Assembly (NCBI GenBank): GCA_900540255.1
Contig: UQFE01000007.1
Coordinates: 33,260 to 97,259 of the forward strand
Source: an uncultured Clostridium sp.
Lineage (GTDB): Bacteria > Bacillota > Clostridia > Clostridiales > Clostridiaceae
Direction: 5' to 3'
DNA: 64,000 nt
The translations under genes and the position numbers were made by a program. Below the pieces are notes generated by a model. The model made no database searches. It was not told where the DNA came from and saw only the letters and a program-made list of their open reading frames with translations. Of the stretch, positions 18,583 through 26,961 are shown one piece after another (position 1 is the stretch's first letter; each line of letters opens with the position of its first letter).

Positions 18583-18673
18583 ATTTTTTCACCATCTTTC
18601 TATTATCATATTAATTAAATATTACCACTTTTTTAAGTTTTCTAAAAATATTTTTTATTTTTTCATTTTTATA

Positions 18674-18702
18674 TTGACATAATTATAAAATAGTAATATA
18701 AT
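18674..18702 (+). promoter_or_regulatory. Consensus sigma-A promoter of tRNA-Leu
   Basis: TTGACA (18674-18679), a 17-bp spacer and TATAAT (18697-18702) match the consensus fully. The tRNA begins 12 nt after the -10 box. Confidence 0.92.
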
Positions 18703-18713
18703 AATTTTTGCCT

Positions 18714-18800
18714 GCTGAAGTGGCGGAACAGGCAGACGCACAGGACTTAAAATCCTGCGGTAGCGATACCGTACCGGTTCGATTCCGGTCTTCAGCACCA
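18714..18800 (+). tRNA. tRNA-Leu (anticodon TAA)
   Basis: The acceptor stem GCTGAAG/CTTCAGC, D-arm, anticodon stem CAGGA/TCCTG with loop CTTAAAA (anticodon TAA), a long class II variable arm (GCGGTAGCGATACCGT) and the T-arm ACCGGTTCGATTCCGGT are all present. The CCA end is encoded (18798-18800). It reads UUA, the main leucine codon in such AT-rich genomes. Confidence 0.97.
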
Positions 18801-18837
18801 AAAAGACTGTATTTAAATACAGTCTTTTGTTTTTTTA
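18801..18837 (+). terminator. Terminator of tRNA-Leu
   Basis: AAAAGACTGTATTT/AAATACAGTCTTTT palindrome followed by GTTTTTTTA immediately after the CCA end. Confidence 0.9.
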
Positions 18838-18889
18838 TTCACATAATAATTTATTTATTATCTCCCTTCATATATTACATAAAAAGTAT

Positions 18890-18928
18890 AAAAAGTTATG
18901 AAACATTTAAATTCCATAACTTTTTTTC
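18890..18928 (-). terminator. Terminator of the PHP gene
   Basis: AAAAAGTTATG/CATAACTTTTT with a 14-nt loop, directly after the stop codon at 18931; it lies opposite the tRNA terminator, so the two units converge. Confidence 0.8.
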
Positions 18929-18930
18929 AA

Positions 18931-19767
18931 TTACAATAATTTATTTATATTTAATATTTCACTGTCTTTATTTATAGCACCTATATAATATTCTATCCCC
19001 TTACTTACTGCTCCAAAATCTCCATGCCCATCTGAGCCAGCTGTTATTATTAAATTATTATCTTTGCAGAACTCTAAACAAGTATTAGTCATTAAATCTG
19101 AATTTGCAGGGTAATAACATTCAACTCCATCAATTCCTAAATTCTTTAATATTTCTAATTTTTCTAATATCTCTTCTTTATTTTTGTTACTATAATAATT
19201 ACAAGGATGTGCTAAAACTACATATCCATTAGCATCATGTACTGTATTACAAACTTCTCCTACACTTGGAAAAGCAAATTTTTCATGTCCACAATCATAT
19301 TTTCCATAAAATTTCACTCCATCAAATAAGCCTTCTGTAATTTTTCTATCATGCAAATAATGGATTCCCTTCCATCCACCTTTTCTTCTTTCATATTCAT
19401 ATGAATTATAATCTTCTAATGATATACCTTCATAATCATTTTCCATTCTTCTAATAAGTTCTATACTAGTTTCTAATAATTGCTCTTTTGCATGATTAAT
19501 TAATTTAAATAACTTTTCATTGTCTTCAAACTTATATGCTAAAAGATGAACTAAATGACCTTCAAATATAGAATCTATTTCAACACCTCTTATTGCAATA
19601 ATTCCTGCCTTTTCAGCTTCTACCTTTAATTCCTCATATGAATCCAATACATCATGATCTGTTATTGCTATAATACCTAAGTTTTTTCTTTTTGCATCTT
19701 CTACAACTTCTTTAGGCGACATAGTTCCATCTGAATAATATGTGTGTATATGTAAATCTACTAACAT
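18931..19767 (-). CDS. PHP-domain phosphoesterase
   Basis: A stand-alone PHP (polymerase and histidinol phosphatase) metal-dependent phosphoesterase of 278 residues. The metal site is marked by DLHIHTYYSDGTMSP (H6, H8, D13), ITDHD (about 36-40), GVEID (about 61-65), LAHPCNYYSN and the C-terminal GSDGHGDFGAV. Relatives act as 3',5'-bisphosphate nucleotidases or 5'-3' exonucleases (RNase AM/TrpH group). The exact substrate is not visible. GGAGGAG precedes the ATG. It is monocistronic with its own terminator and is divergent from fba. Confidence 0.85.
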   Translation of the reverse strand: MLVDLHIHTYYSDGTMSPKEVVEDAKRKNLGIIAITDHDVLDSYEELKVEAEKAGIIAIRGVEIDSIFEGHLVHLLAYKFEDNEKLFKLINHAKEQLLETSIELIRRMENDYEGISLEDYNSYEYERRKGGWKGIHYLHDRKITEGLFDGVKFYGKYDCGHEKFAFPSVGEVCNTVHDANGYVVLAHPCNYYSNKNKEEILEKLEILKNLGIDGVECYYPANSDLMTNTCLEFCKDNNLIITAGSDGHGDFGAVSKGIEYYIGAINKDSEILNINKLL

Positions 19768-20003
19768 TTTACTCCTCCTTAAAAATATAATTTACTTTTA
19801 TATTTTACATCAACACTAAAATTTTTCATAACTATTTTAAATTTATGTTACTTCTTTGATATATCATATTTTTTTGTTTTCATTCTTATAATTTTAGGGT
19901 ATAATAACCAATGGAGAATAAATTGATATATCTATTTGTTAATTTTATAACATTGTATTTTTTATTTCTCCATTAATAAATATAAATATACGGAGGTATT
20001 GCC

Positions 20004-20867
20004 ATGTTAGTTTCAGCTAAAGAAATGTTAAACAAAGCAAGAGAAGGAAAATATGCTGTTGGTCAATTCAACATCAATAACTTAGAATGGACAAAAGCTA
20101 TTTTATTAACTGCTCAAGAAAACAACTCACCAGTAATCTTAGGAGTATCTGAAGGTGCTGGAAAATATATGTGTGGATACAAGACAATCGTTGGAATGGT
20201 TAACGGTATGTTAGAAGAGTTAAACATCACTGTACCAGTTGCTCTACACTTAGACCACGGTAGCTATGAAGGATGCTACAAAGCTATGGAAGCTGGATTC
20301 TCATCAGTTATGTTTGATGGATCTCACTATCCAATAGCTGAAAACATTGAAAAAACTACTGAATTAGTTAAAGTTACTTCTGAAAAGGGATTATCTTTAG
20401 AAGCAGAAGTTGGTTCAATCGGTGGAGAAGAAGACGGAGTTGTTGGTAAAGGTGAAGTTGCTGATGCTCAAGAATGTAAATCAATTGCTGATTTAGGAGT
20501 TACTATGTTAGCTGCTGGTATCGGAAACATCCACGGAAAATACCCTTCAAACTGGCAAGGACTTGCTTTTGATGCTTTAGAAGAAATCAACCAAGCTTGT
20601 GGAAACATGCCATTAGTATTACACGGAGGAACTGGAATCCCTGAAGATATGATTAAGAAAGCTATCTCTTTAGGAGTTTCTAAAATCAACGTTAACACTG
20701 AATGTCAATTAGCATTCCAAGAAGCTACAAGAGCTTACATCGAAGCTGGAAAAGACTTAGAAGGAAAAGGATTTGACCCAAGAAAATTATTAAATCCTGG
20801 ATTCGAAGCAATCAAAGCTACAGTTAAAGAAAAAATGGAATTATTCGGATCAATCAACAAAGCTTAA
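20004..20867 (+). CDS. fba: Class II fructose-1,6-bisphosphate aldolase
   Basis: A zinc-dependent glycolytic aldolase that splits fructose-1,6-bisphosphate into DHAP and glyceraldehyde-3-phosphate. Evidence: GQFNINNLEWTKA near the N-terminus, the catalytic and zinc segment ALHLDHGSYE (about 79-88), SLEAEVGSIGGEEDG, GNIHGKYPS, LVLHGGTGIP and SKINVNTECQ (about 230). Length 287 is typical of Gram-positive Fba. Codon use is clearly different from its neighbours, with many C-ending codons (AAC, ATC, GAC), as expected for a very highly expressed gene. A GGAGG site precedes the ATG and a strong terminator follows. Confidence 0.96.
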   Translation: MLVSAKEMLNKAREGKYAVGQFNINNLEWTKAILLTAQENNSPVILGVSEGAGKYMCGYKTIVGMVNGMLEELNITVPVALHLDHGSYEGCYKAMEAGFSSVMFDGSHYPIAENIEKTTELVKVTSEKGLSLEAEVGSIGGEEDGVVGKGEVADAQECKSIADLGVTMLAAGIGNIHGKYPSNWQGLAFDALEEINQACGNMPLVLHGGTGIPEDMIKKAISLGVSKINVNTECQLAFQEATRAYIEAGKDLEGKGFDPRKLLNPGFEAIKATVKEKMELFGSINKA

Positions 20868-20879
20868 TTCCTTTTAATA

Positions 20880-20910
20880 TAAAAAGAGCACAAAAGTGCT
20901 CTTTTTATTT
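20880..20910 (+). terminator. Terminator of fba
   Basis: AAAAAGAGCAC-aaaa-GTGCTCTTTTT followed by ATTTAG, 13 nt after the stop codon. Confidence 0.92.
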
Positions 20911-21025
20911 AGTTACAAGTTACAAGTTAAAGTATAAATTCAGCCTAAGCTGAATTTAAGAATATATTCTTAGAAATTCACTAAGGAATTTTATCCTCAA
21001 CTTATCACTTTCCATTTGTCACTAT
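20909..21025. repeat. Heptamer-armed palindromic repeat, copy 3
   Basis: Left arm AGTTACAAGTTACAAGTTAA, hairpin AAATTCAGC/GCTGAATTT (about 20937-20957), hairpin GAAATTC/GAATTTT (about 20973-20993), right arm CTCAACTTATCACTTTCC. The order of the hairpins is reversed relative to copy 1. It lies after the fba terminator, outside any operon. The remaining DNA to 21171 holds nothing recognisable. Confidence 0.75.
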
Positions 21026-21170
21026 GAAAAAATGCTACTAAAGTTTTTTCATTTTACTCACTCCTTACATAATCTCTTAAAATAATTTATACCCCTCTTT
21101 AAATCATATAACATTTTGAATTAATATATTTAAATTATGTTAAAAATAACTTACTAAATTGTAATAAATA

Positions 21171-21214
21171 AAGAAGTTCTAATTCATATATCTCATATGA
21201 ATTAGAACTTCTTT
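21171..21214 (-). terminator. Terminator of the ThiM-like gene
   Basis: AAGAAGTTCTAATTCATAT/ATATGAATTAGAACTTCTT is a near-perfect 19-bp stem with a short loop. It lies next to the stop codon at 21219, with T-rich sequence on the minus strand. Confidence 0.85.
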
Positions 21215-21218
21215 TTAT

Positions 21219-22043
21219 TTATCTATTTCTTTTAAAATAATACTCTACATCTCCATAAGATTTAATTTTATCTACATTGATTTTTGATATTTCTTCTAAA
21301 AGATATTCATTTACTAAATTTATATCATTTTTATCTATATCATCTTCAAATTGATATTTAAATAGTTCTATTGAAGCTTCTTGTGCTATATAAAAAGATA
21401 AAGTAGAAATTAAAACTGATTGAATAATTTCACTTTTATTATTGCATATACCAATACTACTTGCTAAAACTCCTGTATATATATTATCTATATACTCTTC
21501 ATCATTAAAATACTTATTTTTATTTTTTATATAAAACTCACTATATCCATCAGTTATATAATATTTTTTATCTTTAATAATCAATATACAGTCATTTGTT
21601 TTTGCAAAATTTCTATAATTAAAATTTTTATTTTTTTCATTATCTTCAAGTGCTATTAATGAATTTATTTCTTCTTTAGTTCCCTTTAAAATATTAATAT
21701 TATACCTATTAATTAAGCTAAATGCTAAATTTCTTTTGTATATTATTTCATCTATTCCTTTGGCTTCTAATAATACTACCCCTTTTTTATTTATAGCTAT
21801 TAACTTTTTTTCTATATCTATAATATTCTTATCTCTTATTTCATCTAAAAAAATCAATAATGTATTTATATTTTTAAATTCATCATTGTCTTTATCCAAT
21901 TTAGATTTTACCTTTCCATTATAATATATTATTCCCCTGCTTAAATCACTTAATCTTTCAATTCCACAAGAACAATATACAAGAGGCAGCTTTTTCTTTA
22001 GCAAGTCTAAAACATTTTTTATAGACTCCTCACTAAGCCTCAT
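21219..22043 (-). CDS. Divergent hydroxyethylthiazole kinase-like (ThiM fold) protein
   Basis: The 274-residue protein follows the ThiM (ribokinase-like) layout but with weak conservation. There is an N-terminal LDLLKKKLPLVYC (compare the KPLVHHITN of ThiM), then a central block ending GVVLLEAKGIDEIIYKRN where ThiM has VVLDPVGVGAT. ILKGTKEEINSLIAL lies where ThiM has a (V/I)-x-GN-x-x-E motif, and ITDGYSEFYIKN where ThiM has DYITDG. The catalytic GTGC is replaced by YTGVLASSIG and the substrate-binding region is altered, so thiazole kinase activity is doubtful. No thi genes and no TPP riboswitch are nearby. It is a monocistronic gene with a terminator. The fold assignment is mine and not certain. 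Confidence 0.55.
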   Translation of the reverse strand: MRLSEESIKNVLDLLKKKLPLVYCSCGIERLSDLSRGIIYYNGKVKSKLDKDNDEFKNINTLLIFLDEIRDKNIIDIEKKLIAINKKGVVLLEAKGIDEIIYKRNLAFSLINRYNINILKGTKEEINSLIALEDNEKNKNFNYRNFAKTNDCILIIKDKKYYITDGYSEFYIKNKNKYFNDEEYIDNIYTGVLASSIGICNNKSEIIQSVLISTLSFYIAQEASIELFKYQFEDDIDKNDINLVNEYLLEEISKINVDKIKSYGDVEYYFKRNR

Positions 22044-22129
22044 ATTATTTTCCTCACTTTATTATCTATAGTGCACGCTTGCCTAATAACATATTATTCG
22101 ACAAAATCTATATTGTTACAACGAGATTT

Positions 22130-22260
22130 TTTAGTTTCAAGTGATAAGTTAAGGAAAAAACTCCTTACGGAGTTTCTTAAAATATATCTTTTTAAAATTC
22201 AGCATCAGCTGAATTTTTTCCTCAAACTTGTCACTTATCACTTGCCACTTACCACTTGCT
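22130..22260. repeat. Heptamer-armed palindromic repeat, copy 4
   Basis: Left arm TAGTTTCAAGTGATAAGTTAAGG, hairpin AAACTCC/GGAGTTT (about 22159-22175), hairpin AAATTCAGC/GCTGAATTT (about 22196-22217), right arm with CTTGTCA, CTTATCA, CTTGCCA and CTTACCA units. The right end abuts the sdaAA stop codon (22259-22261, within CTTGCTATTC). Confidence 0.8.
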
Positions 22261-23137
22261 ATTCTTCTCCAAATACCTTTTTTCTTAGCTCTAATCCAGA
22301 CTTTGTTACTGCAACTCCCCCTAGAGCCGTTTCTCTTAATGATGATGGAAGACTCTTACCTACCTTGTACATTGCAGAAACAGTATCATCAAAGGTTATT
22401 TTACTGCTTACTCCAGCCATAACCATATCTGCTGTACAAAGAGCACTTATAGCTCCTGCTGCATTTCTTTTTGCACATGGTATTTCAACAAGTCCTGCAA
22501 CTGGATCACAAACAAGACCTAATACATTTTTAATAACTATAGCTGCTGCATCTAAACTCATTTTAGGCGTTCCACCCATCATTTCAACTACTGCTGCAGC
22601 TCCCATAGCTGCTGCTGAACCACATTCGGCTTGACAACCACCTTCAGCCCCAGATAATGTAGCATTCATTCCAATTATCATACCAACTGCTGCTGAAGCA
22701 AATAATGCATCAATAAGTTCTTCATCACTTTTACCTAACTTTTCTCCAGCTGATAAAATTACTGCTGGTAAAATACCACAAGAACCAGCTGTTGGACAAG
22801 CTACTATTCTTCCCATTGAAGCATTTACTTCTGATGAAGATAAAGCCATTGCCATTGCTTTTACTGTGATATCTCCTGTTAATGTATTTCCTTTTTCTAA
22901 ATATTTTTGAACTCTATATCCATCTCCACCAATAAGTCCACTTAAAGAGTTAACTTGCTTTTCTCTCCCTTCTGTAGCTCCTTCTTTCATGACTTTTAGA
23001 TTTTTAGCCATTTTCTTATATACTTCTTCTCGAGATAATTCTCTATCTCTCATTTCTATTCTTATAGCATATTCACTTAATGATATGCTTTCTTCTTCAC
23101 AAATCTTTAATAATTCTTCACCTGTTCTTGCTAACAT
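22259..23137 (-). CDS. sdaAA: L-serine dehydratase, iron-sulfur-dependent, alpha subunit
   Basis: Catalytic subunit of the 4Fe-4S L-serine deaminase that converts L-serine to pyruvate and ammonia. Cluster and active-site segments seen are ACPTAGSCGILPAV, GAEGGCQAECGSAAAMGAAA and CDPVAGLVEIPCAKRNA, carrying the conserved cysteines. Length 292 is normal. It follows sdaAB by 7 nt on the minus strand, forming the two-subunit clostridial type. The stop codon is located at the edge of a repeat element, so the ELRKKVFGEE C-terminus directly precedes the repeat. Confidence 0.95.
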   Translation of the reverse strand: MLARTGEELLKICEEESISLSEYAIRIEMRDRELSREEVYKKMAKNLKVMKEGATEGREKQVNSLSGLIGGDGYRVQKYLEKGNTLTGDITVKAMAMALSSSEVNASMGRIVACPTAGSCGILPAVILSAGEKLGKSDEELIDALFASAAVGMIIGMNATLSGAEGGCQAECGSAAAMGAAAVVEMMGGTPKMSLDAAAIVIKNVLGLVCDPVAGLVEIPCAKRNAAGAISALCTADMVMAGVSSKITFDDTVSAMYKVGKSLPSSLRETALGGVAVTKSGLELRKKVFGEE

Positions 23138-23144
23138 TCTATCC

Positions 23145-23816
23145 TTACTCCTTAATTGGATTAATCATTATTACCTTATTTATTCCTTCTATAGCCTTTA
23201 TATTTCCTATTATTTCAGCTGTAATTTCATGGTCAACTTCAAATACCATTGTTGCATTCTTACCTTTTTGATTTCTAAACACCTTCATAAATGCTATATT
23301 TATATCATTATCATAAAGAATTGATGCCACTTTAGATAATACTCCAGGAACATCTCTATTTGAAACAATTACTGTTGGATATGCCCCAGTAAAATTAACA
23401 GCATTTCCATTAACCGATGTAACTTCTATGCTTCCTCCACCTATTGATGAACCTATTAATTCATAATTACCTTCTTTTCCTTTTATAATAAATTCAACTG
23501 TATTTGGATGAACATCACCTAAATCAGCTTCCTTAAAACCTATCTTTAATCCTAATTCCCTAGCTATTTCTAAAGAATCCCTAAGTCTTAAATCACTTGG
23601 CTCCATCCCTAATATTCCAGCAACTAATGCTCTATCAGTTCCATGACCTTTATAAGTTTTAGCAAATGAACCATGTAAATAAAATGTTACTTCCTCAATA
23701 TCTGCTCCTGCAATAGCTCTAGCAACTTTTCCTAATCTTGCTGCTCCTGCAGTATGAGAAGAAGATGGTCCAACCATTATAGGTCCTAATATATCAAAAA
23801 CACCTACACTTTTCAT
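23145..23816 (-). CDS. sdaAB: L-serine dehydratase, beta subunit
   Basis: Partner of SdaAA. It has the N-terminal ASB domain (VGVFDILGPIMVGPSSSHTAGAARLG, shown here in part as the conserved PSSSHTAGA) and, after about residue 145, a C-terminal ACT domain (TVIVSNRDVPGVLSKVASIL) that is likely to sense serine. I choose ATG 23816 because GGAGAG is 6 nt upstream; an ATG at 23828 in the same frame would place the ribosome site inside the gene. It is the first gene of the sdaAB-sdaAA pair. Confidence 0.94.
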   Translation of the reverse strand: MKSVGVFDILGPIMVGPSSSHTAGAARLGKVARAIAGADIEEVTFYLHGSFAKTYKGHGTDRALVAGILGMEPSDLRLRDSLEIARELGLKIGFKEADLGDVHPNTVEFIIKGKEGNYELIGSSIGGGSIEVTSVNGNAVNFTGAYPTVIVSNRDVPGVLSKVASILYDNDINIAFMKVFRNQKGKNATMVFEVDHEITAEIIGNIKAIEGINKVIMINPIKE

Positions 23817-23898
23817 ATTTCTCTCCATTTTGTTATGTAAATTTTATAATTTTATTTTGCTAAGGATTCTAATAAATAGAATCCTTAGTATACTTATC

Positions 23899-25395
23899 TT
23901 AATACTTGTAAAAAATACTTCCTCCAACAAATTCTCTCAATATAGAATTTTCTGGTACAATGTCTATATCTATTTCTCTAAAAAACCCCAAAAACACTTT
24001 TAATCTATTAGCCTCTTCATAAACGCTACTATCTTCTTTAACCTTTTCAAGCTCCTTTAATGCATATTTCTTTAAAACACATAATTCATAAACTAAAGTT
24101 GAATTAAACATAATATCAGCTTCTTCTTGATAAACAAAGATATTTTTTTCTTCCCCTCTTTTAATTTTATGCCACATTTTTAATGTATCTTCTGCTCCAT
24201 GCCCCCTTGATAACTGATCTCTAACTATTCTTCTAACTCTTCTTACATCAGTGGTTGTAATTCTATTATGATTATCTAAATTTAATTGAGTTAATGCAGA
24301 AATATAAATTTTAAACTTATACTTTTCATCAATATGTGATGTTAATATTGGATTTAATCCATGAATACCCTCAACTATAATAACACCATTTTTGGGCAAC
24401 TTAACTTTTTTACCTGTCCACTCTCTTTCTCCCTTAATGAAATTAAATTGTGGTACTTCAACTTTTTCCCCTTGTAAAATTAAATTTAAGTGTTTATTAA
24501 ATAAATTTATATCTACAGATTGTATAGTTTCAAAATCATATTCACCATTTTCATCTACTGGTGTTTGATCTCTATTAACAAAATAATCATCTAAAGAAAT
24601 TGGAATTGGCATAATTCCATTTACTCTTAATTGAATTCCAAGTCTATTTGCAAATGTAGTTTTTCCTGAAGAACTTGGTCCTGAAATTAATACTAATTTA
24701 ACCTCCTTTCTTTCAGAAATCTTATCTGCAATTTCTGCAATCTTCTTTTCATGAAGAGCTTCTGAAATCATAATTAAATTAACTAATTCACCTTCGTCAA
24801 ATTTTTTATTAAGTGAGCCTACATTTCCAACTTCTAAAATATCTAACCATTTTTCATTTTCTCTAAATACATTTCTAATTTTTCTTTGTTCAACAAACTC
24901 TGATAAAGTAAACTTTTCATATTCAGTAGGTCGTCTTAAAATAAATCCATTTTCATAATCAATTAAATCAAAGCCTTTTATTTCACTAGTTCTTTCATTC
25001 ATTGGCCCATAAAAATAATCATATCTTCCATCTAATTCATATAATTCTATTTCCTTTAAATCTATTTGATTAAGTAAAAGAACTTTATCTTCCATATTGT
25101 ATGACTTAAAAATTTCAATAGCCTTTTCCCTTGTAACCTTTACTTTATTTATTGGTAAGTCTCTTTTTATTAATTCCTGCATTTTATCCTTTATTTTCTT
25201 TATGTCATTTTTGTCTAATGGTTTTTCCTTAAAAACTTCACCAAAAATACCTTTTCCAATACTATGTTGAATTGTAATCTTAGAATTTGGATATAAATCT
25301 AAAGTTGCTTTAATAAATATAAATTGCAATGTCCTTGTATATTTTTTTTCAACTTTATCATCTCTTTTTACTTTTAAATCACTCTTTTCCTTCAT
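23899..25395 (-). CDS. Uridine kinase-like nucleoside kinase with N-terminal TGS/ThrRS-like region
   Basis: A 498-residue two-part protein. The C-terminal half is a P-loop phosphoribulokinase/uridine kinase domain with GPSSSGKTTFANRL (about 237-250), SLDDYFVNRDQTP, and VEGIHGLNP. The N-terminal half resembles the TGS plus second additional domain of threonyl-tRNA synthetase (LYPNSKITIQHSIGKGIFGEVF, then KPLDKNDIKKIKDKM). This fusion is a known family in Clostridia and Thermotogae, usually labelled nucleoside kinase. Phosphorylation of uridine or cytidine is likely, though the substrate is not proven for the fusion. It is monocistronic by position. Confidence 0.85.
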   Translation of the reverse strand: MKEKSDLKVKRDDKVEKKYTRTLQFIFIKATLDLYPNSKITIQHSIGKGIFGEVFKEKPLDKNDIKKIKDKMQELIKRDLPINKVKVTREKAIEIFKSYNMEDKVLLLNQIDLKEIELYELDGRYDYFYGPMNERTSEIKGFDLIDYENGFILRRPTEYEKFTLSEFVEQRKIRNVFRENEKWLDILEVGNVGSLNKKFDEGELVNLIMISEALHEKKIAEIADKISERKEVKLVLISGPSSSGKTTFANRLGIQLRVNGIMPIPISLDDYFVNRDQTPVDENGEYDFETIQSVDINLFNKHLNLILQGEKVEVPQFNFIKGEREWTGKKVKLPKNGVIIVEGIHGLNPILTSHIDEKYKFKIYISALTQLNLDNHNRITTTDVRRVRRIVRDQLSRGHGAEDTLKMWHKIKRGEEKNIFVYQEEADIMFNSTLVYELCVLKKYALKELEKVKEDSSVYEEANRLKVFLGFFREIDIDIVPENSILREFVGGSIFYKY

Positions 25396-25619
25396 ACCTA
25401 ATCACCTATCTAAACTCTTATAATATTATTTTAAATTTAAAAATATTTTTACCTACATTAAACTAATATTTTATACTTTATTATAAAATTTAGCAGCTTA
25501 TTTATCCTTTTTATTAATAGCCCTATACTTTTATTATATACCTATCATCAAAATATTCTATTATTTTTTCTGAATAAAAGCATTTTATTTACAAATACTT
25601 TTACTAGAGGTGATTTAAT

Positions 25620-26405
25620 ATGTTTATTGTCTTAATTAGAACAATTTTTTTATATTTCTTAGTAATACTTGTAATGAGATTAATGGGTAAAAGACAAATT
25701 GGTGAATTACAACCATATGAATTTGTAATAACAATAATGATTTCTGATCTTGCTGCTTTACCAATGCAAGATACCCGATTGCCTTTAATTCTTGGAATTA
25801 TTCCTATAATAACTTTATTATTTATAAAAACCATATTAACTCAATTACAACTCAAAAGTCAGTTTACAAGAAAAATATTAGAAGGTGAACCTTGCATTTT
25901 AGTATGTAGAGGAAAAATAAATTATGAAGCATTAAAAAAACAACAAATTAATTTAGATGAACTTATGGAAGAATTAAGATTGGCAGGTTATTTTGATTTA
26001 AATGATATTGAGTATGCAATTTTAGAAAATAATGGGCAATTATCTTTTTTAACTTCTCAAAGTAGTTCGGGTGGTGGTTCATGTTATACTTCTTGTAGTT
26101 CAAATACTCAACCACTATCATCAACAAGCACTAACTCTTCTTCTCAAAATACTTTCTCTTCAAATGATAATGCTTCAAAAAATAAGACTTCAAAAGTGCC
26201 TAAACTTCCAATTATATATGTTTTAGATGGCCATGTTAATAAAAATGCTTTAACAACTAGTGGTAAAAATAAAGTATGGATTGAGCATGAATTAAAAAAA
26301 CATCACATAAACTCAATAAAAGATGTATTAATTGCCATGACAGATACTGAAGGAAAATTTTATTATCAACTTTATGATAAAAACAAAAATAAGAAAGGAG
26401 CTTAA
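25620..26405 (+). CDS. DUF421 (YetF-like) membrane protein
   Basis: The 261-residue protein has three N-terminal membrane segments (residues about 3-75), with the family motif MRLMGKRQIGELQPYEFVITIMISDLAALPM in between. Next comes the cytosolic DUF421 domain (GEPCILVCRGKINYEALKKQQINLDELMEELR and FDLNDIEYAILENNGQLSFL, in part). Unusually, a Ser/Asn-rich stretch of about 50 residues (about 143-195, with SCYTSCSS) follows, before a final conserved part. Related YetF proteins are important in spore biology and membrane function, but the mechanism is unknown. The stop codon is 2 nt before the next gene's ATG, so the pair is co-translated. Confidence 0.85.
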   Translation: MFIVLIRTIFLYFLVILVMRLMGKRQIGELQPYEFVITIMISDLAALPMQDTRLPLILGIIPIITLLFIKTILTQLQLKSQFTRKILEGEPCILVCRGKINYEALKKQQINLDELMEELRLAGYFDLNDIEYAILENNGQLSFLTSQSSSGGGSCYTSCSSNTQPLSSTSTNSSSQNTFSSNDNASKNKTSKVPKLPIIYVLDGHVNKNALTTSGKNKVWIEHELKKHHINSIKDVLIAMTDTEGKFYYQLYDKNKNKKGA

Positions 26406-26407
26406 AA

Positions 26408-26788
26408 ATGAAAAATTCATTATTTTCTATTTTTCTTTTTATAATATTATTAGGATTTTTAACTTATACTGATATTAGTTTTAAAAATCTTTGCTCCGAA
26501 GTTATATTAAAGTGCGAAGAAATGGAAAAAAATATAGACTCTTTATCTAAAGAAGAAAACTTTGAAAAAGCAATGGATATATATAATTTAATTGAAGATA
26601 AAGGTAAACTTGCTGCAATATATGTAAATCATCTTGATTATGACGTAATGCTAAACGAAGCATTAAAATTAACTGTTTATATTGAAAGAGATGATTACGG
26701 TGAATCAGATGCTTCTTTGCATCTCTTAAAATCTAGCACAGAACATATGAAAGAATTACAAGTTCCAAATATAGAAAATATTTTTTAA
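26408..26788 (+). CDS. DUF4363 family protein
   Basis: A 126-residue protein with an N-terminal membrane anchor or uncleaved signal (SLFSIFLFIILLGFLTYTD). A helical outer domain follows, containing LCSEVILKCEEMEKNIDSL, which corresponds to the DUF4363 pattern. DUF421-DUF4363 pairs are common in clostridia, and the RBS GGAGC lies in the end of the DUF421 gene. The partnership suggests a membrane complex. No enzymatic motif is seen. Confidence 0.75.
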   Translation: MKNSLFSIFLFIILLGFLTYTDISFKNLCSEVILKCEEMEKNIDSLSKEENFEKAMDIYNLIEDKGKLAAIYVNHLDYDVMLNEALKLTVYIERDDYGESDASLHLLKSSTEHMKELQVPNIENIF

Positions 26789-26874
26789 TAAATTTATACA
26801 ACTAATTATATTTATGCATTTATATAGCACTTTTTTTGCATAAACACATTTTTTATACAAGACCTCAAAAAATT

Positions 26875-26912
26875 ATTGCATAATTATACACGCTTGTGTA
26901 TAATTATAAACA
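26875..26912 (+). promoter_or_regulatory. Tandem ARG boxes (ArgR/AhrC operator)
   Basis: Two 18-bp sites fit the ArgR consensus TGNATWWWWATNCA: TGCATAATTATACA within 26875-26892 (perfect), and TGTATAATTATAAA within 26895-26912 (one mismatch). The centres are 20 bp apart, as in known double ARG boxes. Together they form a 12-bp inverted repeat ATAATTATACAC/GTGTATAATTAT. ArgR would bind as a hexamer with arginine and block both promoter hexamers. Confidence 0.85.
26876..26904 (+). promoter_or_regulatory. Promoter of the arginine operon
   Basis: TTGCAT (26876-26881), a 17-bp spacer and TATAAT (26899-26904). Both hexamers lie inside ARG boxes. It predicts a start near 26911 and a leader of about 355 nt filled with repeat elements. 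Confidence 0.8.
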
Positions 26913-26961
26913 TCAAGAAACTATTCCATTTTATGTATTAAAATAAAAATATAGGAAACAA

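Noticed and set aside
18708..18977. 89-residue plus-strand frame
   Set aside because: It covers tRNA-Leu and its terminator; there is no ribosome site and the sequence is explained by the RNA gene.
21219..22260. TPP riboswitch near the ThiM-like gene
   Set aside because: No CTGAGA/ACCTGA elements are seen upstream of the gene; the upstream DNA is a repeat element and an ordinary spacer.
22259..22634. Plus-strand frames opposite sdaAA
   Set aside because: They are shadows of the sdaAA coding strand, without ribosome sites and with unlikely composition. The same applies to plus-strand frames over plsC, mgtE-like, yhbH, the OYE pseudogene and others.
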